Positions 25,030 to 32,948 of a stretch of DNA of 64,000 nucleotides are shown piece by piece. The DNA comes from Thiomonas delicata (GTDB taxonomy: Bacteria > Pseudomonadota > Gammaproteobacteria > Burkholderiales > Burkholderiaceae_C): positions 1,625,186-1,689,185 of the forward strand of contig NZ_LT592171.1 of the NCBI RefSeq assembly GCF_900088825.1, in the 5' to 3' direction. Each line of letters starts with the position of its first letter. Position 1 is the first letter of the stretch. The notes below the pieces were generated by a model that did no database searches, had not been told where the DNA came from, and saw nothing but the letters and a program-made list of their open reading frames with translations. The translations under genes were made by a program, and so were the position numbers.

Positions 25030-26358
25030 TCAGAGCCTGCCTTCCTCGATGAGCCTGGCCAGTGTTGAAATGTCCACACCGTAGTTCTTCTCTGCTTCTG
25101 GCGCGTCGTGTTGAAACGTGGTGAACATCGCCATGCGCCCGGCCATGTCGTCGGCCATTACTTCACGACGGCGGAATTTCAGCTTGACCTTGTTGTGCAC
25201 GCCCTCGGTGAAGAGGATCTTCGCGCGCAGCGCCTCGAAGCTGTAGCCGCGACCCAGACGGTTCATCACCCGGATCAGGCTGTTCAGGCTCTCGGTGTAC
25301 GCGTTGGTGACCGGGTGGTCGAAGTAGGCGAGGATCTGCGGTTGCCAGTTGGTGAAGGCGCGGATCAGGTCGGCGAAGGCATCGTGCACCTCCGGGATGA
25401 CAGACCGCTGCCAGGCCGCATAGCGGGCCAGCGCCTGGTCGGGTGTACCCATGCCCTCGTAGACCCCGTAGAACGCCTCCTTCAGCCTGTACGCCTCGCC
25501 CAACTCGGGGTAGTTCGCCGTCCAGCCCGAGAGCAGCAGGCGTTCTTTGTCGTTCAGGTCGCGCTCGCGCTTGAGCAGGACAAAACGGTCGTGCATCAGC
25601 CCTCGGCGCTGCTTTGGCGTCAGCGACTCGCGCAGCGACTTTCGGACTCGCTCCACCGCGTCGTTTGCCATGCGCACGACATGGAACTTGTCGATGACGA
25701 TGCGCGCGTCGGGCATGACCGCCTGCACCGCGTCGCGGTATGGCACCCACATATCCATCGCCACGGTCTGAACATCGTGGCGGCCGTCGAGGTTGCCCAG
25801 ATAGTTGATGACCGTCTTCTTGTCGCGGTTCGGCAGCAGGTTGACGATGGTGTTGCTGCGGATGTTGGAGATCACGCAGCGTGGCTTGATGATGTGAATC
25901 TCGTCGATGCCCATCCAGGTCGGCGTCTCGAAGCGAACTGTCTTCTCCAACTCGTTCACGTAGTCGCGGAAGATGTTGCGCACCGTCTTTTCATCGAGGC
26001 CGATGTCTTCCGCGATGCTGGCGAAAGTGCGCCGCAGGCTTTGCTGGCCGATCCAGACGACCAGGCGGTCGGTCATCTCCCGCTTGGTGTTGATTGCTGG
26101 CAGCGGCTCCATGAAGGTCTTGCCGCACGCCTGGCACCTCCAACGCTGGGTGTCCACGTAGATGCCGACGCGCTTGCCGTGGATCGACAGGTCGCGGACA
26201 AGCTGCTCATTGCGCCCGTAGCGCAGGAGGCGATCACTGCCGCAGTTCGTGCAATGGGATGGCCGCTGTGCGACCTCCGCGCGGATGTGATAGTCGTGCT
26301 CGGTTTCTTCGACCCGCAGAACCTTGTAGGCGGGCAGATTCAGGATGTTCGCTGGCAT
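25030..26358 (-). CDS. ISL3 family transposase
   Basis: A 442-residue transposase with an N-terminal zinc-binding domain (HCTNCGSDRL, then WRCQACGKTF) and a DDE core: aspartates in MGIDEIHII and VIDKFHVV and glutamate in NAYTESLN. Its length and intact motifs suggest it could be active. The stop lies only ~15 bp from the IS605-type right end, and the start abuts the stop codon of the M48 peptidase. I could not identify terminal inverted repeats. Confidence 0.88.
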   Translation of the reverse strand: MPANILNLPAYKVLRVEETEHDYHIRAEVAQRPSHCTNCGSDRLLRYGRNEQLVRDLSIHGKRVGIYVDTQRWRCQACGKTFMEPLPAINTKREMTDRLVVWIGQQSLRRTFASIAEDIGLDEKTVRNIFRDYVNELEKTVRFETPTWMGIDEIHIIKPRCVISNIRSNTIVNLLPNRDKKTVINYLGNLDGRHDVQTVAMDMWVPYRDAVQAVMPDARIVIDKFHVVRMANDAVERVRKSLRESLTPKQRRGLMHDRFVLLKRERDLNDKERLLLSGWTANYPELGEAYRLKEAFYGVYEGMGTPDQALARYAAWQRSVIPEVHDAFADLIRAFTNWQPQILAYFDHPVTNAYTESLNSLIRVMNRLGRGYSFEALRAKILFTEGVHNKVKLKFRRREVMADDMAGRMAMFTTFQHDAPEAEKNYGVDISTLARLIEEGRL

Positions 26359-26916
26359 CTACTTGGGAACGGAAGACCGGCACGACTCACCCTGCAATCC
26401 AAGCGCCGACGCGCGATGAACAACATCCTCGCCGACAATCTGTCCAGGTTCCGCGCGACCAGTGGACTCCACGGCATATCGCCACTGATCTGGGGTCGAT
26501 CCTGTGATGCGCAGCGCAACACGATCGGCCGCCACTTCTTCGTCCGGCGAGCGGCGAGCGAATGCCTTCCATCGGCGCGTCGCATGACCCACCTCGTGCG
26601 CCAATATCAAACGCAACTCCGCATCTGACAATCTGGCCAGGTAAGCACGGGATACCTGGATGCGGTGGCGCAACGGAATGTAGTAGGTGCCGGCGTTGGC
26701 GACGCCGAACGATGGCACGCTGCGAAGTCCCGCTGCCGTGGCAAGTTGGGCGAGTTGCGCCCTTGCCCACGGCTCCCTCTCTTGCGAGGCGGAGATCTCA
26801 GCTTGGCTCAAGCGAACTCGGCCTCGGGTCGGATCTGGATCTGTGACACGCCACAGCCACGAGACGCCAAACAGGCTGGCCCAAACGATGACCACGAGGT
26901 CCGCGATGTCGCGCAT
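26359..26916 (-). CDS. M48-like metallopeptidase, probably clipped at the C-terminus
   Basis: A 185-residue protein with one N-terminal transmembrane helix (about 5-22), the zinc motif HEVGH (AHEVGHATRR) and a downstream glutamate in DEEVAADRVAL, as in HtpX/Oma1-type peptidases. It is shorter than most family members. Its stop touches the ISL3 transposase start, so the last residues may come from the IS left end. The substrate is unknown. Confidence 0.6.
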   Translation of the reverse strand: MRDIADLVVIVWASLFGVSWLWRVTDPDPTRGRVRLSQAEISASQEREPWARAQLAQLATAAGLRSVPSFGVANAGTYYIPLRHRIQVSRAYLARLSDAELRLILAHEVGHATRRWKAFARRSPDEEVAADRVALRITGSTPDQWRYAVESTGRAEPGQIVGEDVVHRASALGLQGESCRSSVPK

Positions 26917-26929
26917 GCCTTCAAGCGCC

Positions 26930-27391
26930 TCAACGCCAGGCGGTGACTTGGCGTCGCGGCACGTGCAACTCCGCTTTCACGGCGGGGACGTAACCCGCCA
27001 CCGCGCTGGCTTTCAGCAGTTGCAGCGCCTTCGCATCGTCATGAGGCCAAGTCTTCGCGCCGAGAAGGAAAAGGGCTTCGTCGTTTCCCGAGGCTGCGAG
27101 CGTGGCCAACCGGCCATCGTCCTTCGAGGGTTCGTTGCGCGCAACCCAGATGATTGCGTCAGGTTTTCCCTGCGCGGCCAGCCGTTCCATCGTCGGCGTC
27201 ATCTTGCTCACCTCGTCACGGTGATCCTGGGCTTGCGCCCAGCGTCTCATCGGATTCCCAGGCGCAAGCAGAAAGATCATGAGCACGCCGGCAAGTGTCG
27301 CCTCGATGACCAGTCGGCGCTTCTTGGCGGGGTTGACCAACAGCAGGATGTCGCCGCGATCCGGGCAGGTGGATGCGGGGGCGGGCGTCAT
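26930..27391 (-). CDS. Hypothetical membrane-anchored protein with Sel1-like segment
   Basis: A 153-residue protein from the ATG at 27391 (GGAG 9 nt upstream). A single helix follows the short N-terminus (about 31-48). The C-terminal part (EALFLLGAKTWPHDDAKALQ) resembles Sel1/TPR-like helical pairs. It ends 13 bp before the M48 gene and is probably co-transcribed with it. No function is assignable. Confidence 0.5.
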   Translation of the reverse strand: MTPAPASTCPDRGDILLLVNPAKKRRLVIEATLAGVLMIFLLAPGNPMRRWAQAQDHRDEVSKMTPTMERLAAQGKPDAIIWVARNEPSKDDGRLATLAASGNDEALFLLGAKTWPHDDAKALQLLKASAVAGYVPAVKAELHVPRRQVTAWR

Positions 27392-27443
27392 GGGTTGGAC
27401 TCCAGTGGCTGTGATGATGGAACCTTGGCAATGCGAAGACGGG

Positions 27444-27752
27444 CTATCGCTCGATGACAAAACTGCTCGAATTCGGCCAAGAGAATTGCGAGCGCGGTGT
27501 TTGCTTTGACGGGTGGGTGCCGTACTCGTAAGCGATCCAGTCGCCGGTGACGGTCAGGCCCGCCATCCGACACGACAGCGCGAACTTGGAACAGGCGTGG
27601 TCGCCCGCCGACGCCATCCAGGCGTGGATCTGTTGCTTCGTCTGCCCTGAGGTCTTGGCGAGTTGCGCCTGCTGACTCCCGAGAATCGAGAGGCAGTTTT
27701 CCATCCGGCGCCTTCTGGCGCGTCGATCCTCTTTCGTCGGGTCGTCATTCAT
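27444..27752 (-). CDS. Hypothetical protein coupled to the MNT-HEPN pair
   Basis: A 102-residue basic protein with a possible helix-turn-helix in QQAQLAKTSGQTKQQIHAWM. Its ATG overlaps the HEPN stop (ATGA), so it is translated with the toxin. I do not recognise the family. It might be a regulator of the module. Confidence 0.5.
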   Translation of the reverse strand: MNDDPTKEDRRARRRRMENCLSILGSQQAQLAKTSGQTKQQIHAWMASAGDHACSKFALSCRMAGLTVTGDWIAYEYGTHPSKQTPRSQFSWPNSSSFVIER

Positions 27753-28162
27753 CGCTGCCCCATGTCCGGCGCATGGTCGCTATCCGGAGCAAGGCGTTCC
27801 AGGATGGATCGAACGGTCATCACAAATGATTCGGCCTGCTCGACCATATTGCGGGCGTCAGCCAGATCCACGGCGTTGTCGCTGTAGTCGGCAACGTACC
27901 GGAAGGCTTCCGCGTGCTTGAGGAGGCGGCCCGTTTCCTTGGGCATCGGGCCGTCCTTCACAAGCAGATCGTTGAAGGCGTTGAGCAGGCCACGGTGAGT
28001 CTTTCCCACATCGTGCCCAGCAGCCCGCAGCGCGGCGCGAGCGGCATCGAACATGGCGTAGTAGGCGCGGTTGCAAGCCCCGTCGGCATCGCCGCGCGTG
28101 AGCAGCGCGCGGGCGGATTCGGCCGCCTGCGCGGCCTTGGTCATCAGATCGTCCACGTTCAC
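27749..28162 (-). CDS. HEPN-domain protein (toxin of MNT-HEPN module)
   Basis: A 137-residue all-alpha HEPN protein; the core RAYYAMFDAARAALRAAGHD is diagnostic of the MNT-associated group. The start is taken as GTG at 28162, which overlaps the MNT stop by 4 nt (GTGA) and gives MNVDDLMTKA; the longer ATG form would overlap the MNT gene heavily. In characterised pairs the HEPN partner is an RNase inhibited by AMPylation by the MNT partner. Confidence 0.85.
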   Translation of the reverse strand: MNVDDLMTKAAQAAESARALLTRGDADGACNRAYYAMFDAARAALRAAGHDVGKTHRGLLNAFNDLLVKDGPMPKETGRLLKHAEAFRYVADYSDNAVDLADARNMVEQAESFVMTVRSILERLAPDSDHAPDMGQR

Positions 28163-28503
28163 AGACGGACCCCTTCCCGGGCAATGTTGCGCAGCAGAGC
28201 GGGGTTTGAATAGGTCTCGGGGTGCTCCCACTCATCCATCCAGATCGGGAGCGGGGTAATGTTGACGCCGGTTTCCAGCAGCACGTCATAGGCGGCGTCA
28301 GCCATCGCCAACGTCGTCGGCAGCAACCGCAGGTGTTCGCCGCGCAGGAGCACGGCCACGTCCGCATCGCTATCGGGTTGATGCGTGCCTCGCGCACGAC
28401 TGCCGTACAGCATGGCTCCAGCCAGGTCGTAGCGTCCGGCGAGCAGCCCAAGAAACTGCTTGACCGCTCTCTCGGTATCCGGATCAATCGTGTGCGCGTC
28501 CAT
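28159..28503 (-). CDS. MNT-domain nucleotidyltransferase (antitoxin of MNT-HEPN module)
   Basis: A 114-residue minimal nucleotidyltransferase with the GSxxx...DxD motif (LYGSRARGTHQPDSDADVAV). The start is the ATG at 28503, preceded by GGAGG 5 nt upstream; the longer frame is leader. It is the expected neutralising partner of the HEPN gene downstream. Confidence 0.88.
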   Translation of the reverse strand: MDAHTIDPDTERAVKQFLGLLAGRYDLAGAMLYGSRARGTHQPDSDADVAVLLRGEHLRLLPTTLAMADAAYDVLLETGVNITPLPIWMDEWEHPETYSNPALLRNIAREGVRL

Positions 28504-28743
28504 GCTCGCCTCCACATGCAAGTCCGGTTTCAGTCTAGCAAGGGGTGACGCTCGGCGCAACAACCAAATCCGGTTTTGCGCATGATGTAGCGCGCCCCGC
28601 GCTACGCGATCGACCACACGCAAATCCGGATACCCCTCAAAACGAGAGCGGTTTTCGAGAACGACCCGGCCACATCGGCGCTGCATTGTGCCGCCTTATC
28701 GACAAGGCTTCTCGCAGAGCATCGTTTAGGGGCTGCAAACCGC

Positions 28744-28772
28744 TTGCATGCTTTCTATCGCTCATGCACAAT
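28744..28772 (+). promoter_or_regulatory. Possible promoter of the ParD/ParE-type pair
   Basis: TTGCAT (28744-28749), a 17-nt spacer and CACAAT (28767-28772) lie 40 bp before the antitoxin start, in a locally AT-rich stretch. Confidence 0.35.
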
Positions 28773-28812
28773 AAAAGCCTGTAAATAACCTTGATTGATA
28801 AATGAGCGCGCC

Positions 28813-29259
28813 ATGCACAGCATGACACTAGAGCAGCTACGCGCCACGGCCAGCGCCGGCGGTGTGACGGGTGTAACCCTGAAAGGACAGGGCGGCGGCT
28901 TCTTCGTTGAAATCGCCACCCGCAGTGGCCAGGACGCCTTTTTGGCGAAGGCCCGCACCACGGAGCCGCGCCGCTTTGGTAACCCCACTTCCGCGATGAT
29001 CGTCTTGCGTGACGTGGGCATTGTCGTTGCGCAGATCGACGCCACCAACTGGAATCCCGAACAGAAGGATATGACCCGCAGCCGGCAGAGCCGAGCCGAG
29101 GCCATGCGCGGAGCGCATGAAGCTGCAGCCTATAACCAGTGGCTGGCCGGCGAGATTCAGGCATCCATTGACGACCCCCGGCCGAATATCCCTCACGATG
29201 AAGTCATTGCCGAGATGGACGCCGACATTGCCGCCTTGCCGAAGAAAAAGAGCGCATGA
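28813..29259 (+). CDS. Antitoxin of a ParE/RelE-type module
   Basis: A 148-residue protein coupled to the toxin gene by an ATGA overlap. The N-terminal half (LKGQGGGFFVEIATRSGQ) looks like a short beta domain; the C-terminal part is helical and acidic (PHDEVIAEMDADIAAL), as in toxin-binding tails. ATG 28813 was chosen; a TTG at 28795 is an alternative. Family assignment rests mainly on position. Confidence 0.65.
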   Translation: MHSMTLEQLRATASAGGVTGVTLKGQGGGFFVEIATRSGQDAFLAKARTTEPRRFGNPTSAMIVLRDVGIVVAQIDATNWNPEQKDMTRSRQSRAEAMRGAHEAAAYNQWLAGEIQASIDDPRPNIPHDEVIAEMDADIAALPKKKSA

Positions 29260-29558
29260 CGGTCGAGCCTTACCGCATTGAGTGGCGGCCCATGGCCCGC
29301 GAGGACTTGCGCGGCATCGTTCGCTACATCGGCAAGGACAACCCGACGCGGGCCAAGAGCTTCGGCAAGGATCTACGCGACAAGACCAAGCCGCTTGCAC
29401 AGCATCCAGAGCTTGGCCGCAAAGGGCGACCGGGCTTGCCCGAGTGGCTGCGCGAACTGGTCGTGCATCCGAACTACATCATTTTTTATCGAGTGCTGGC
29501 CGAGGCCCGCACCGTCGAGATTTTGAGAGTGAAGCACGCGGCCCAACAGGTGCCGTGA
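29256..29558 (+). CDS. ParE/RelE-superfamily toxin
   Basis: A 100-residue toxin-fold protein (YRIEWRPMAREDLRGIVRYI ... HPELGRKGRPG ... NYIIFYRV ... VEILRVKHAAQ), matching ParE in length and pattern. It could target gyrase (ParE) or ribosome-bound mRNA (RelE); the sequence does not decide. A strong terminator follows at 29567. Confidence 0.88.
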   Translation: MTVEPYRIEWRPMAREDLRGIVRYIGKDNPTRAKSFGKDLRDKTKPLAQHPELGRKGRPGLPEWLRELVVHPNYIIFYRVLAEARTVEILRVKHAAQQVP

Positions 29559-29566
29559 TTACAACC

Positions 29567-29589
29567 CCGGCGCGCTAACGCCGGTTTTT
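29567..29589 (+). terminator. Intrinsic terminator after the ParE-type toxin
   Basis: A perfect 6-bp GC stem CCGGCG/CGCCGG with the loop CGCTAA is followed by TTTTT, 9 nt after the toxin stop. Confidence 0.85.
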
Positions 29590-29608
29590 CAGGAGTGACG
29601 AATTTGAC

Positions 29609-29638
29609 TGCTCCCGGGACTGAAGGCCGGGAAGCAGT
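29609..29638. repeat. Hairpin resembling an IS200/IS605 end
   Basis: CTGCTCCCGG and CCGGGAAGCAG form an imperfect stem around GACTGAAGG. The GAAGGCCGGGAAGC stretch resembles the right terminus of the element at 23.7-25.0 kb. It may be the end of a lost IS copy just upstream of the capsule glycosyltransferase gene. Confidence 0.35.
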
Positions 29639-29670
29639 TAAAGATCGGCGCCAACTAACCGAGCCAATGC

Positions 29671-30948
29671 ATGGCGTATTTCGCTTATCCGGAGCCGCGC
29701 TCGCTCAACTGCATCTCCACTCCCTCCATGCCCTCCGACATCGCACCGATCCTCATCGACGTCACCCGCCTGGCGGCGCGGCTGCTCGAAGGTAAGCACC
29801 CAACCGGTGTGGATCGGGTGAGTCTGGCGTACATCTTTCATTACCGCGCTCGGGCGCGGGCGGTGGTGCGGCACTGGGGGCGGTGGATGCAGCTTTCACC
29901 CAGCGCGTCGCTGCGGGTTTTTGCGGCCCTGCTGGGGGAAGACCAGCAGCCGAAGCCGACGCTTCGCCGTTGTGTGGCGGCGGCCTATGTGCTGCGCTGG
30001 GGTCTCACCAAAGGCGCACCGCTATTCAACACCGGACACAGTGGGTTGGACGACCCGCAGTATGCCGAGCGGGTGCGGCATCACGCCTTGCGTCCGGTGT
30101 ACTTTTTGCACGACCTTATTCCTCTCACCCATCCGGAATACTGCCGTGCCGGGGAGGTGCAAAAACACCACCAGCGGCTGCGGACCATGTTGCACACGGG
30201 GCATGGGGTCATTGCCAATTCGCAGGCGACCCTTGAGGATTTGCAGACTTATGCGCGTGCGCACGAGTTGCCCTGCCCCGCGGCCTTGGTGGCGCACTTG
30301 GGCGGCTCCGAGCTGCCGCCGGCCAGCCCGACGCCGCCGATCACGCCGCCGTATTTCGTGATGCTGGGCACGATCGAGGCGCGCAAGAATCATTTGCTGC
30401 TGCTGCATGTCTGGCGCGAGTTGGTGGAGCGCCTTGGGCACGCCGCACCCAAACTCGTGCTCATCGGCCAGCGCGGCTGGGAGTGCGAGCAGGTGGTCGA
30501 TCTGCTCGAGCGCTGCGACGCGCTGCACGGCGTGGTGCTGGAAGTGCCGCACTGCAATGACGCGCAGTTGTCCACCTGGCTCGCGCATGCGCAGGCGCTG
30601 CTGTTCCCGTCATTCGCCGAAGGGTACGGGCTACCACTGGTTGAGGCCTTGGTCGCTGGCGTGCCGGTGATTGCCAGCGACTTGCCTGCATTTCGCGAGG
30701 TGGCGGGCGACATTCCGCACTATCTCGATCCGATCGACGGCTTGGGGTGGCTTCAGGCCGTGCTGGCATTCGCCGACCCGCTGCACCCGGCGCGGCTGGC
30801 GCAACAGGTCCGCATGCAGGGGTTTGAGGCGCCGACTTGGGACGCGCATTTCGCCAAGGTTGACACCTGGCTGAGCCAGATCGCCCGAGGCGCCGGCATG
30901 CTCCGGACACCAGCCATCGATGCGGCGGGTCTTGCGCCTCATGACTGA
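29671..30948 (+). CDS. GT4 family glycosyltransferase (capsule)
   Basis: A 425-residue GT-B protein with LGTIEARKNHLLLLHVWREL, FPSFAEGYGLPLVEALVAG and VPVIASDLPAFREV, the usual GT4 donor-binding segments. The N-terminal ~20 residues look unconserved, so translation may begin at the ATG at 29728 (MPSDIAPILIDVTRL). It overlaps the KpsC-like gene by 8 nt. The insertion block upstream probably separated it from kpsT. Confidence 0.82.
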   Translation: MAYFAYPEPRSLNCISTPSMPSDIAPILIDVTRLAARLLEGKHPTGVDRVSLAYIFHYRARARAVVRHWGRWMQLSPSASLRVFAALLGEDQQPKPTLRRCVAAAYVLRWGLTKGAPLFNTGHSGLDDPQYAERVRHHALRPVYFLHDLIPLTHPEYCRAGEVQKHHQRLRTMLHTGHGVIANSQATLEDLQTYARAHELPCPAALVAHLGGSELPPASPTPPITPPYFVMLGTIEARKNHLLLLHVWRELVERLGHAAPKLVLIGQRGWECEQVVDLLERCDALHGVVLEVPHCNDAQLSTWLAHAQALLFPSFAEGYGLPLVEALVAGVPVIASDLPAFREVAGDIPHYLDPIDGLGWLQAVLAFADPLHPARLAQQVRMQGFEAPTWDAHFAKVDTWLSQIARGAGMLRTPAIDAAGLAPHD

Positions 30949-32014
30949 TTTTTCCGGCGCGCCCCCCGACGCGGAGCAACGCCTTGCGGGTCTACCCGAG
31001 GTGTTGCACGTGGTGGCGTTCCCGCGATGGAAATGGCCCGTGATCCGGCAGTGCTTTCCGGGACGCACGCTGCGCTTCATCCAAGCCGAGGACGTCACGC
31101 AGCAGACGCGCTGCCTGGTGCTTTGGGGCAGGGCCGCCGTGCCGCAAGGCGCGGCGACTGACGCGCGGATCTTGCGCGTGGAGGATGGGTTTTTGCGCTC
31201 GGTCGGGCTGGGGGCCGATCTGGTGCGGCCCCTCTCGTGGGTCATCGACACGCGCGGCATTTACTACGACGCGGGGCAGGAGTCCGATCTGGAATGGCTA
31301 CTAGGTCATGCCAGCTTTGCGCCCGAACTACTGGACCGTGCGCGCGCCTTGCGCGAGCGGATTGTGTCTTCGGGGTTGACCAAATACAACGTCGGCGCGC
31401 AAGCGTGGCAGCGACCGCACCATGCCACGCACGTGATCCTGGTGCCTGGCCAGGTGGAAAGCGATGCGTCGATCGCCTTCGGCGCGACGGATCTTCAGCA
31501 CAACATGGCGCTGCTGCGTGCGGTGCGCAAAGCCAACCCCGAGGCTTATGTGCTGTACAAGCCGCATCCGGACGTGGTGGCCAGGCTGCGCAAGCTCGGA
31601 CAGGACGAAGACCACGCCCAGCGCTGGTGCGACGAAGTCGTCGCCGGCATCGGCATGGATGCATTACTGCACGGCGTGGACGAAGTGCACGTGTTGACCT
31701 CACTCGCCGGCTTCGAGGCTCTGCTGCGGGGCAAGACCGTGACCTGCTACGGGCAACCGTTCTATGCCGGCTGGGGCCTGACGCACGACATCGTCCCTCA
31801 TCTGCGCCGCACCCGCAGGCTGCAGCTCGATGAACTGGTTGCCGGTGTGCTGCTGTTGTATCCGCTCTACCTCAGCCGCGCCAACAAGCGGCTCGTGACG
31901 CCTGAGCAGGCGTTGGATGAATTGCTGGCCTGGAAGGCACGCGTGGCGGGTAAAACGCCCTGGTGGCAAGAAATCTACCGCTTCTTCCTGCGCCGCTTCA
32001 TCGGGGTGCGGTGA
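30941..32014 (+). CDS. KpsC/WcbA-like capsule biosynthesis protein, single-domain
   Basis: A 357-residue protein with the KpsC/LipA signatures: GFLRSVGLGADLVRPLSWV, DTRGIYYDAG, SDLEWLL, VPGQVESDASI, YKPHPDVV and FYAGWGLT. E. coli KpsC has two such units (~675 residues) that add beta-Kdo residues to the lipid anchor; only one unit is present here. The ATG at 30941 overlaps the upstream stop. A single unit suggests a different or shorter linker, but the exact activity cannot be inferred. Confidence 0.85.
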   Translation: MTDFSGAPPDAEQRLAGLPEVLHVVAFPRWKWPVIRQCFPGRTLRFIQAEDVTQQTRCLVLWGRAAVPQGAATDARILRVEDGFLRSVGLGADLVRPLSWVIDTRGIYYDAGQESDLEWLLGHASFAPELLDRARALRERIVSSGLTKYNVGAQAWQRPHHATHVILVPGQVESDASIAFGATDLQHNMALLRAVRKANPEAYVLYKPHPDVVARLRKLGQDEDHAQRWCDEVVAGIGMDALLHGVDEVHVLTSLAGFEALLRGKTVTCYGQPFYAGWGLTHDIVPHLRRTRRLQLDELVAGVLLLYPLYLSRANKRLVTPEQALDELLAWKARVAGKTPWWQEIYRFFLRRFIGVR

Positions 32015-32075
32015 CCTGCTTGATGTTTTGTTGTCTCAATCCCGCACGAACTCAGAAATAGGAACCTGAACATCC

Positions 32076-32519
32076 ATGTCACGCCACGTCAACAAACTGC
32101 TCTTTTGCCTCCTGCCGTTTCTCATGCTGAATGTCAGTCACGCCGGCGGCCTGACGGCCGGGTTGGGGTACAGCTTCATTCCCGGCGGTGGCTATTTTTC
32201 GCTCGGCTACCAGAACAAGGCATGGGCGATCGAGGGGTCGGTGATCAATAAGGGGCGGGAGGAACCGACCACCCATGCAGGCCCGGAGATCACGCTGGAC
32301 GCTCTTGCCTTTGCTGGCTCATGGCCGATCTTTGTCAAAGGGGGCGTTGTGACCGGATCCCACAAGCATGGCTACAACGTCGGGGCGGGGGTGGATTGGG
32401 CGTTAAACAAGCAGTGGACGATGAGACTTGAAGACATCCATTTTCGTGTGACGGAAGATTTTGGACCCAATGCAGAGTCCGAGAACATCATCTCGGTTGG
32501 GCTTCAGCGCGCGTTTTGA
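32076..32519 (+). CDS. Small outer-membrane beta-barrel protein
   Basis: A 147-residue protein with a signal peptide (hydrophobic core LLFCLLPFLMLNV, likely cleavage after SHA, residue ~23), a Gly/aromatic-rich alternating pattern and a C-terminal phenylalanine (VGLQRAF), typical of outer-membrane barrels. It is the last gene of the plus-strand capsule segment. It could assist surface attachment of the polysaccharide; no function is recognisable. Confidence 0.7.
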   Translation: MSRHVNKLLFCLLPFLMLNVSHAGGLTAGLGYSFIPGGGYFSLGYQNKAWAIEGSVINKGREEPTTHAGPEITLDALAFAGSWPIFVKGGVVTGSHKHGYNVGAGVDWALNKQWTMRLEDIHFRVTEDFGPNAESENIISVGLQRAF

Positions 32520-32552
32520 GCCTGGGGCAATCAAAGAACCACCCCCCCCACG

Positions 32553-32674
32553 AATCCTCAAGAACGAGAGGAATTTCAGGGAATGAGGCTGTCTAGGCAA
32601 TAAATCCGCACGAACAAAAGGATTTGTAGCCAAGCCCGCCCACTTGGTGCAAAATCCGCATAAACGTGAGGATT
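32553..32674 (+). promoter_or_regulatory. Three HipB-type operators upstream of hipBA
   Basis: Three 22-bp sites AATCC-N12-GGA(T/A)T lie at 32553-32574, 32603-32624 and 32653-32674, exactly 50 bp apart. The spacers share an AAC core. The last site overlaps the hipB Shine-Dalgarno (GAGG) and ends 4 nt before its ATG. E. coli HipB binds TATCC-N8-GGATA sites, so the half-site logic matches with a longer spacer. Confidence 0.8.
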
Positions 32675-32678
32675 TTTC

Positions 32679-32948
32679 ATGAAGATACCGATCGACAATG
32701 CAGCCGCCATCGGCAAGGTGGTACGCGCCAGCCGCAAGGCTCAGAAGATCCGGCAGGATGATGCTGCAGGCAGCATCGGCGTTAGCGAGAACTTCCTTGG
32801 CAAAATCGAACGCGGCAGCGAATCTGTGCAATGGGGCAAGCTCTTTCAAGTTCTGGAGGGGCTGGGCGTGCGCGTCGTGGTGGATGTGCCCGAGAACGTG
32901 GCCGCCTATTTGAACGCCCCATCGAGCAATCAGGGCAAGACACCATGA
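32679..32948 (+). CDS. hipB: HipB-like antitoxin/repressor (XRE family)
   Basis: An 89-residue XRE-type helix-turn-helix protein (IGKVVRASRKAQKIRQDDAA, then GSIGVSENFLGKIERG). It is coupled to hipA by an ATGA overlap. It should bind the three spaced operators upstream and repress its own operon while sequestering HipA. Confidence 0.9.
   Translation: MKIPIDNAAAIGKVVRASRKAQKIRQDDAAGSIGVSENFLGKIERGSESVQWGKLFQVLEGLGVRVVVDVPENVAAYLNAPSSNQGKTP

Noticed and set aside
25108..26628. A 506-codon plus-strand open frame
   Set aside because: Mirror of the ISL3 transposase, whose DDE and zinc motifs are convincing on the other strand.
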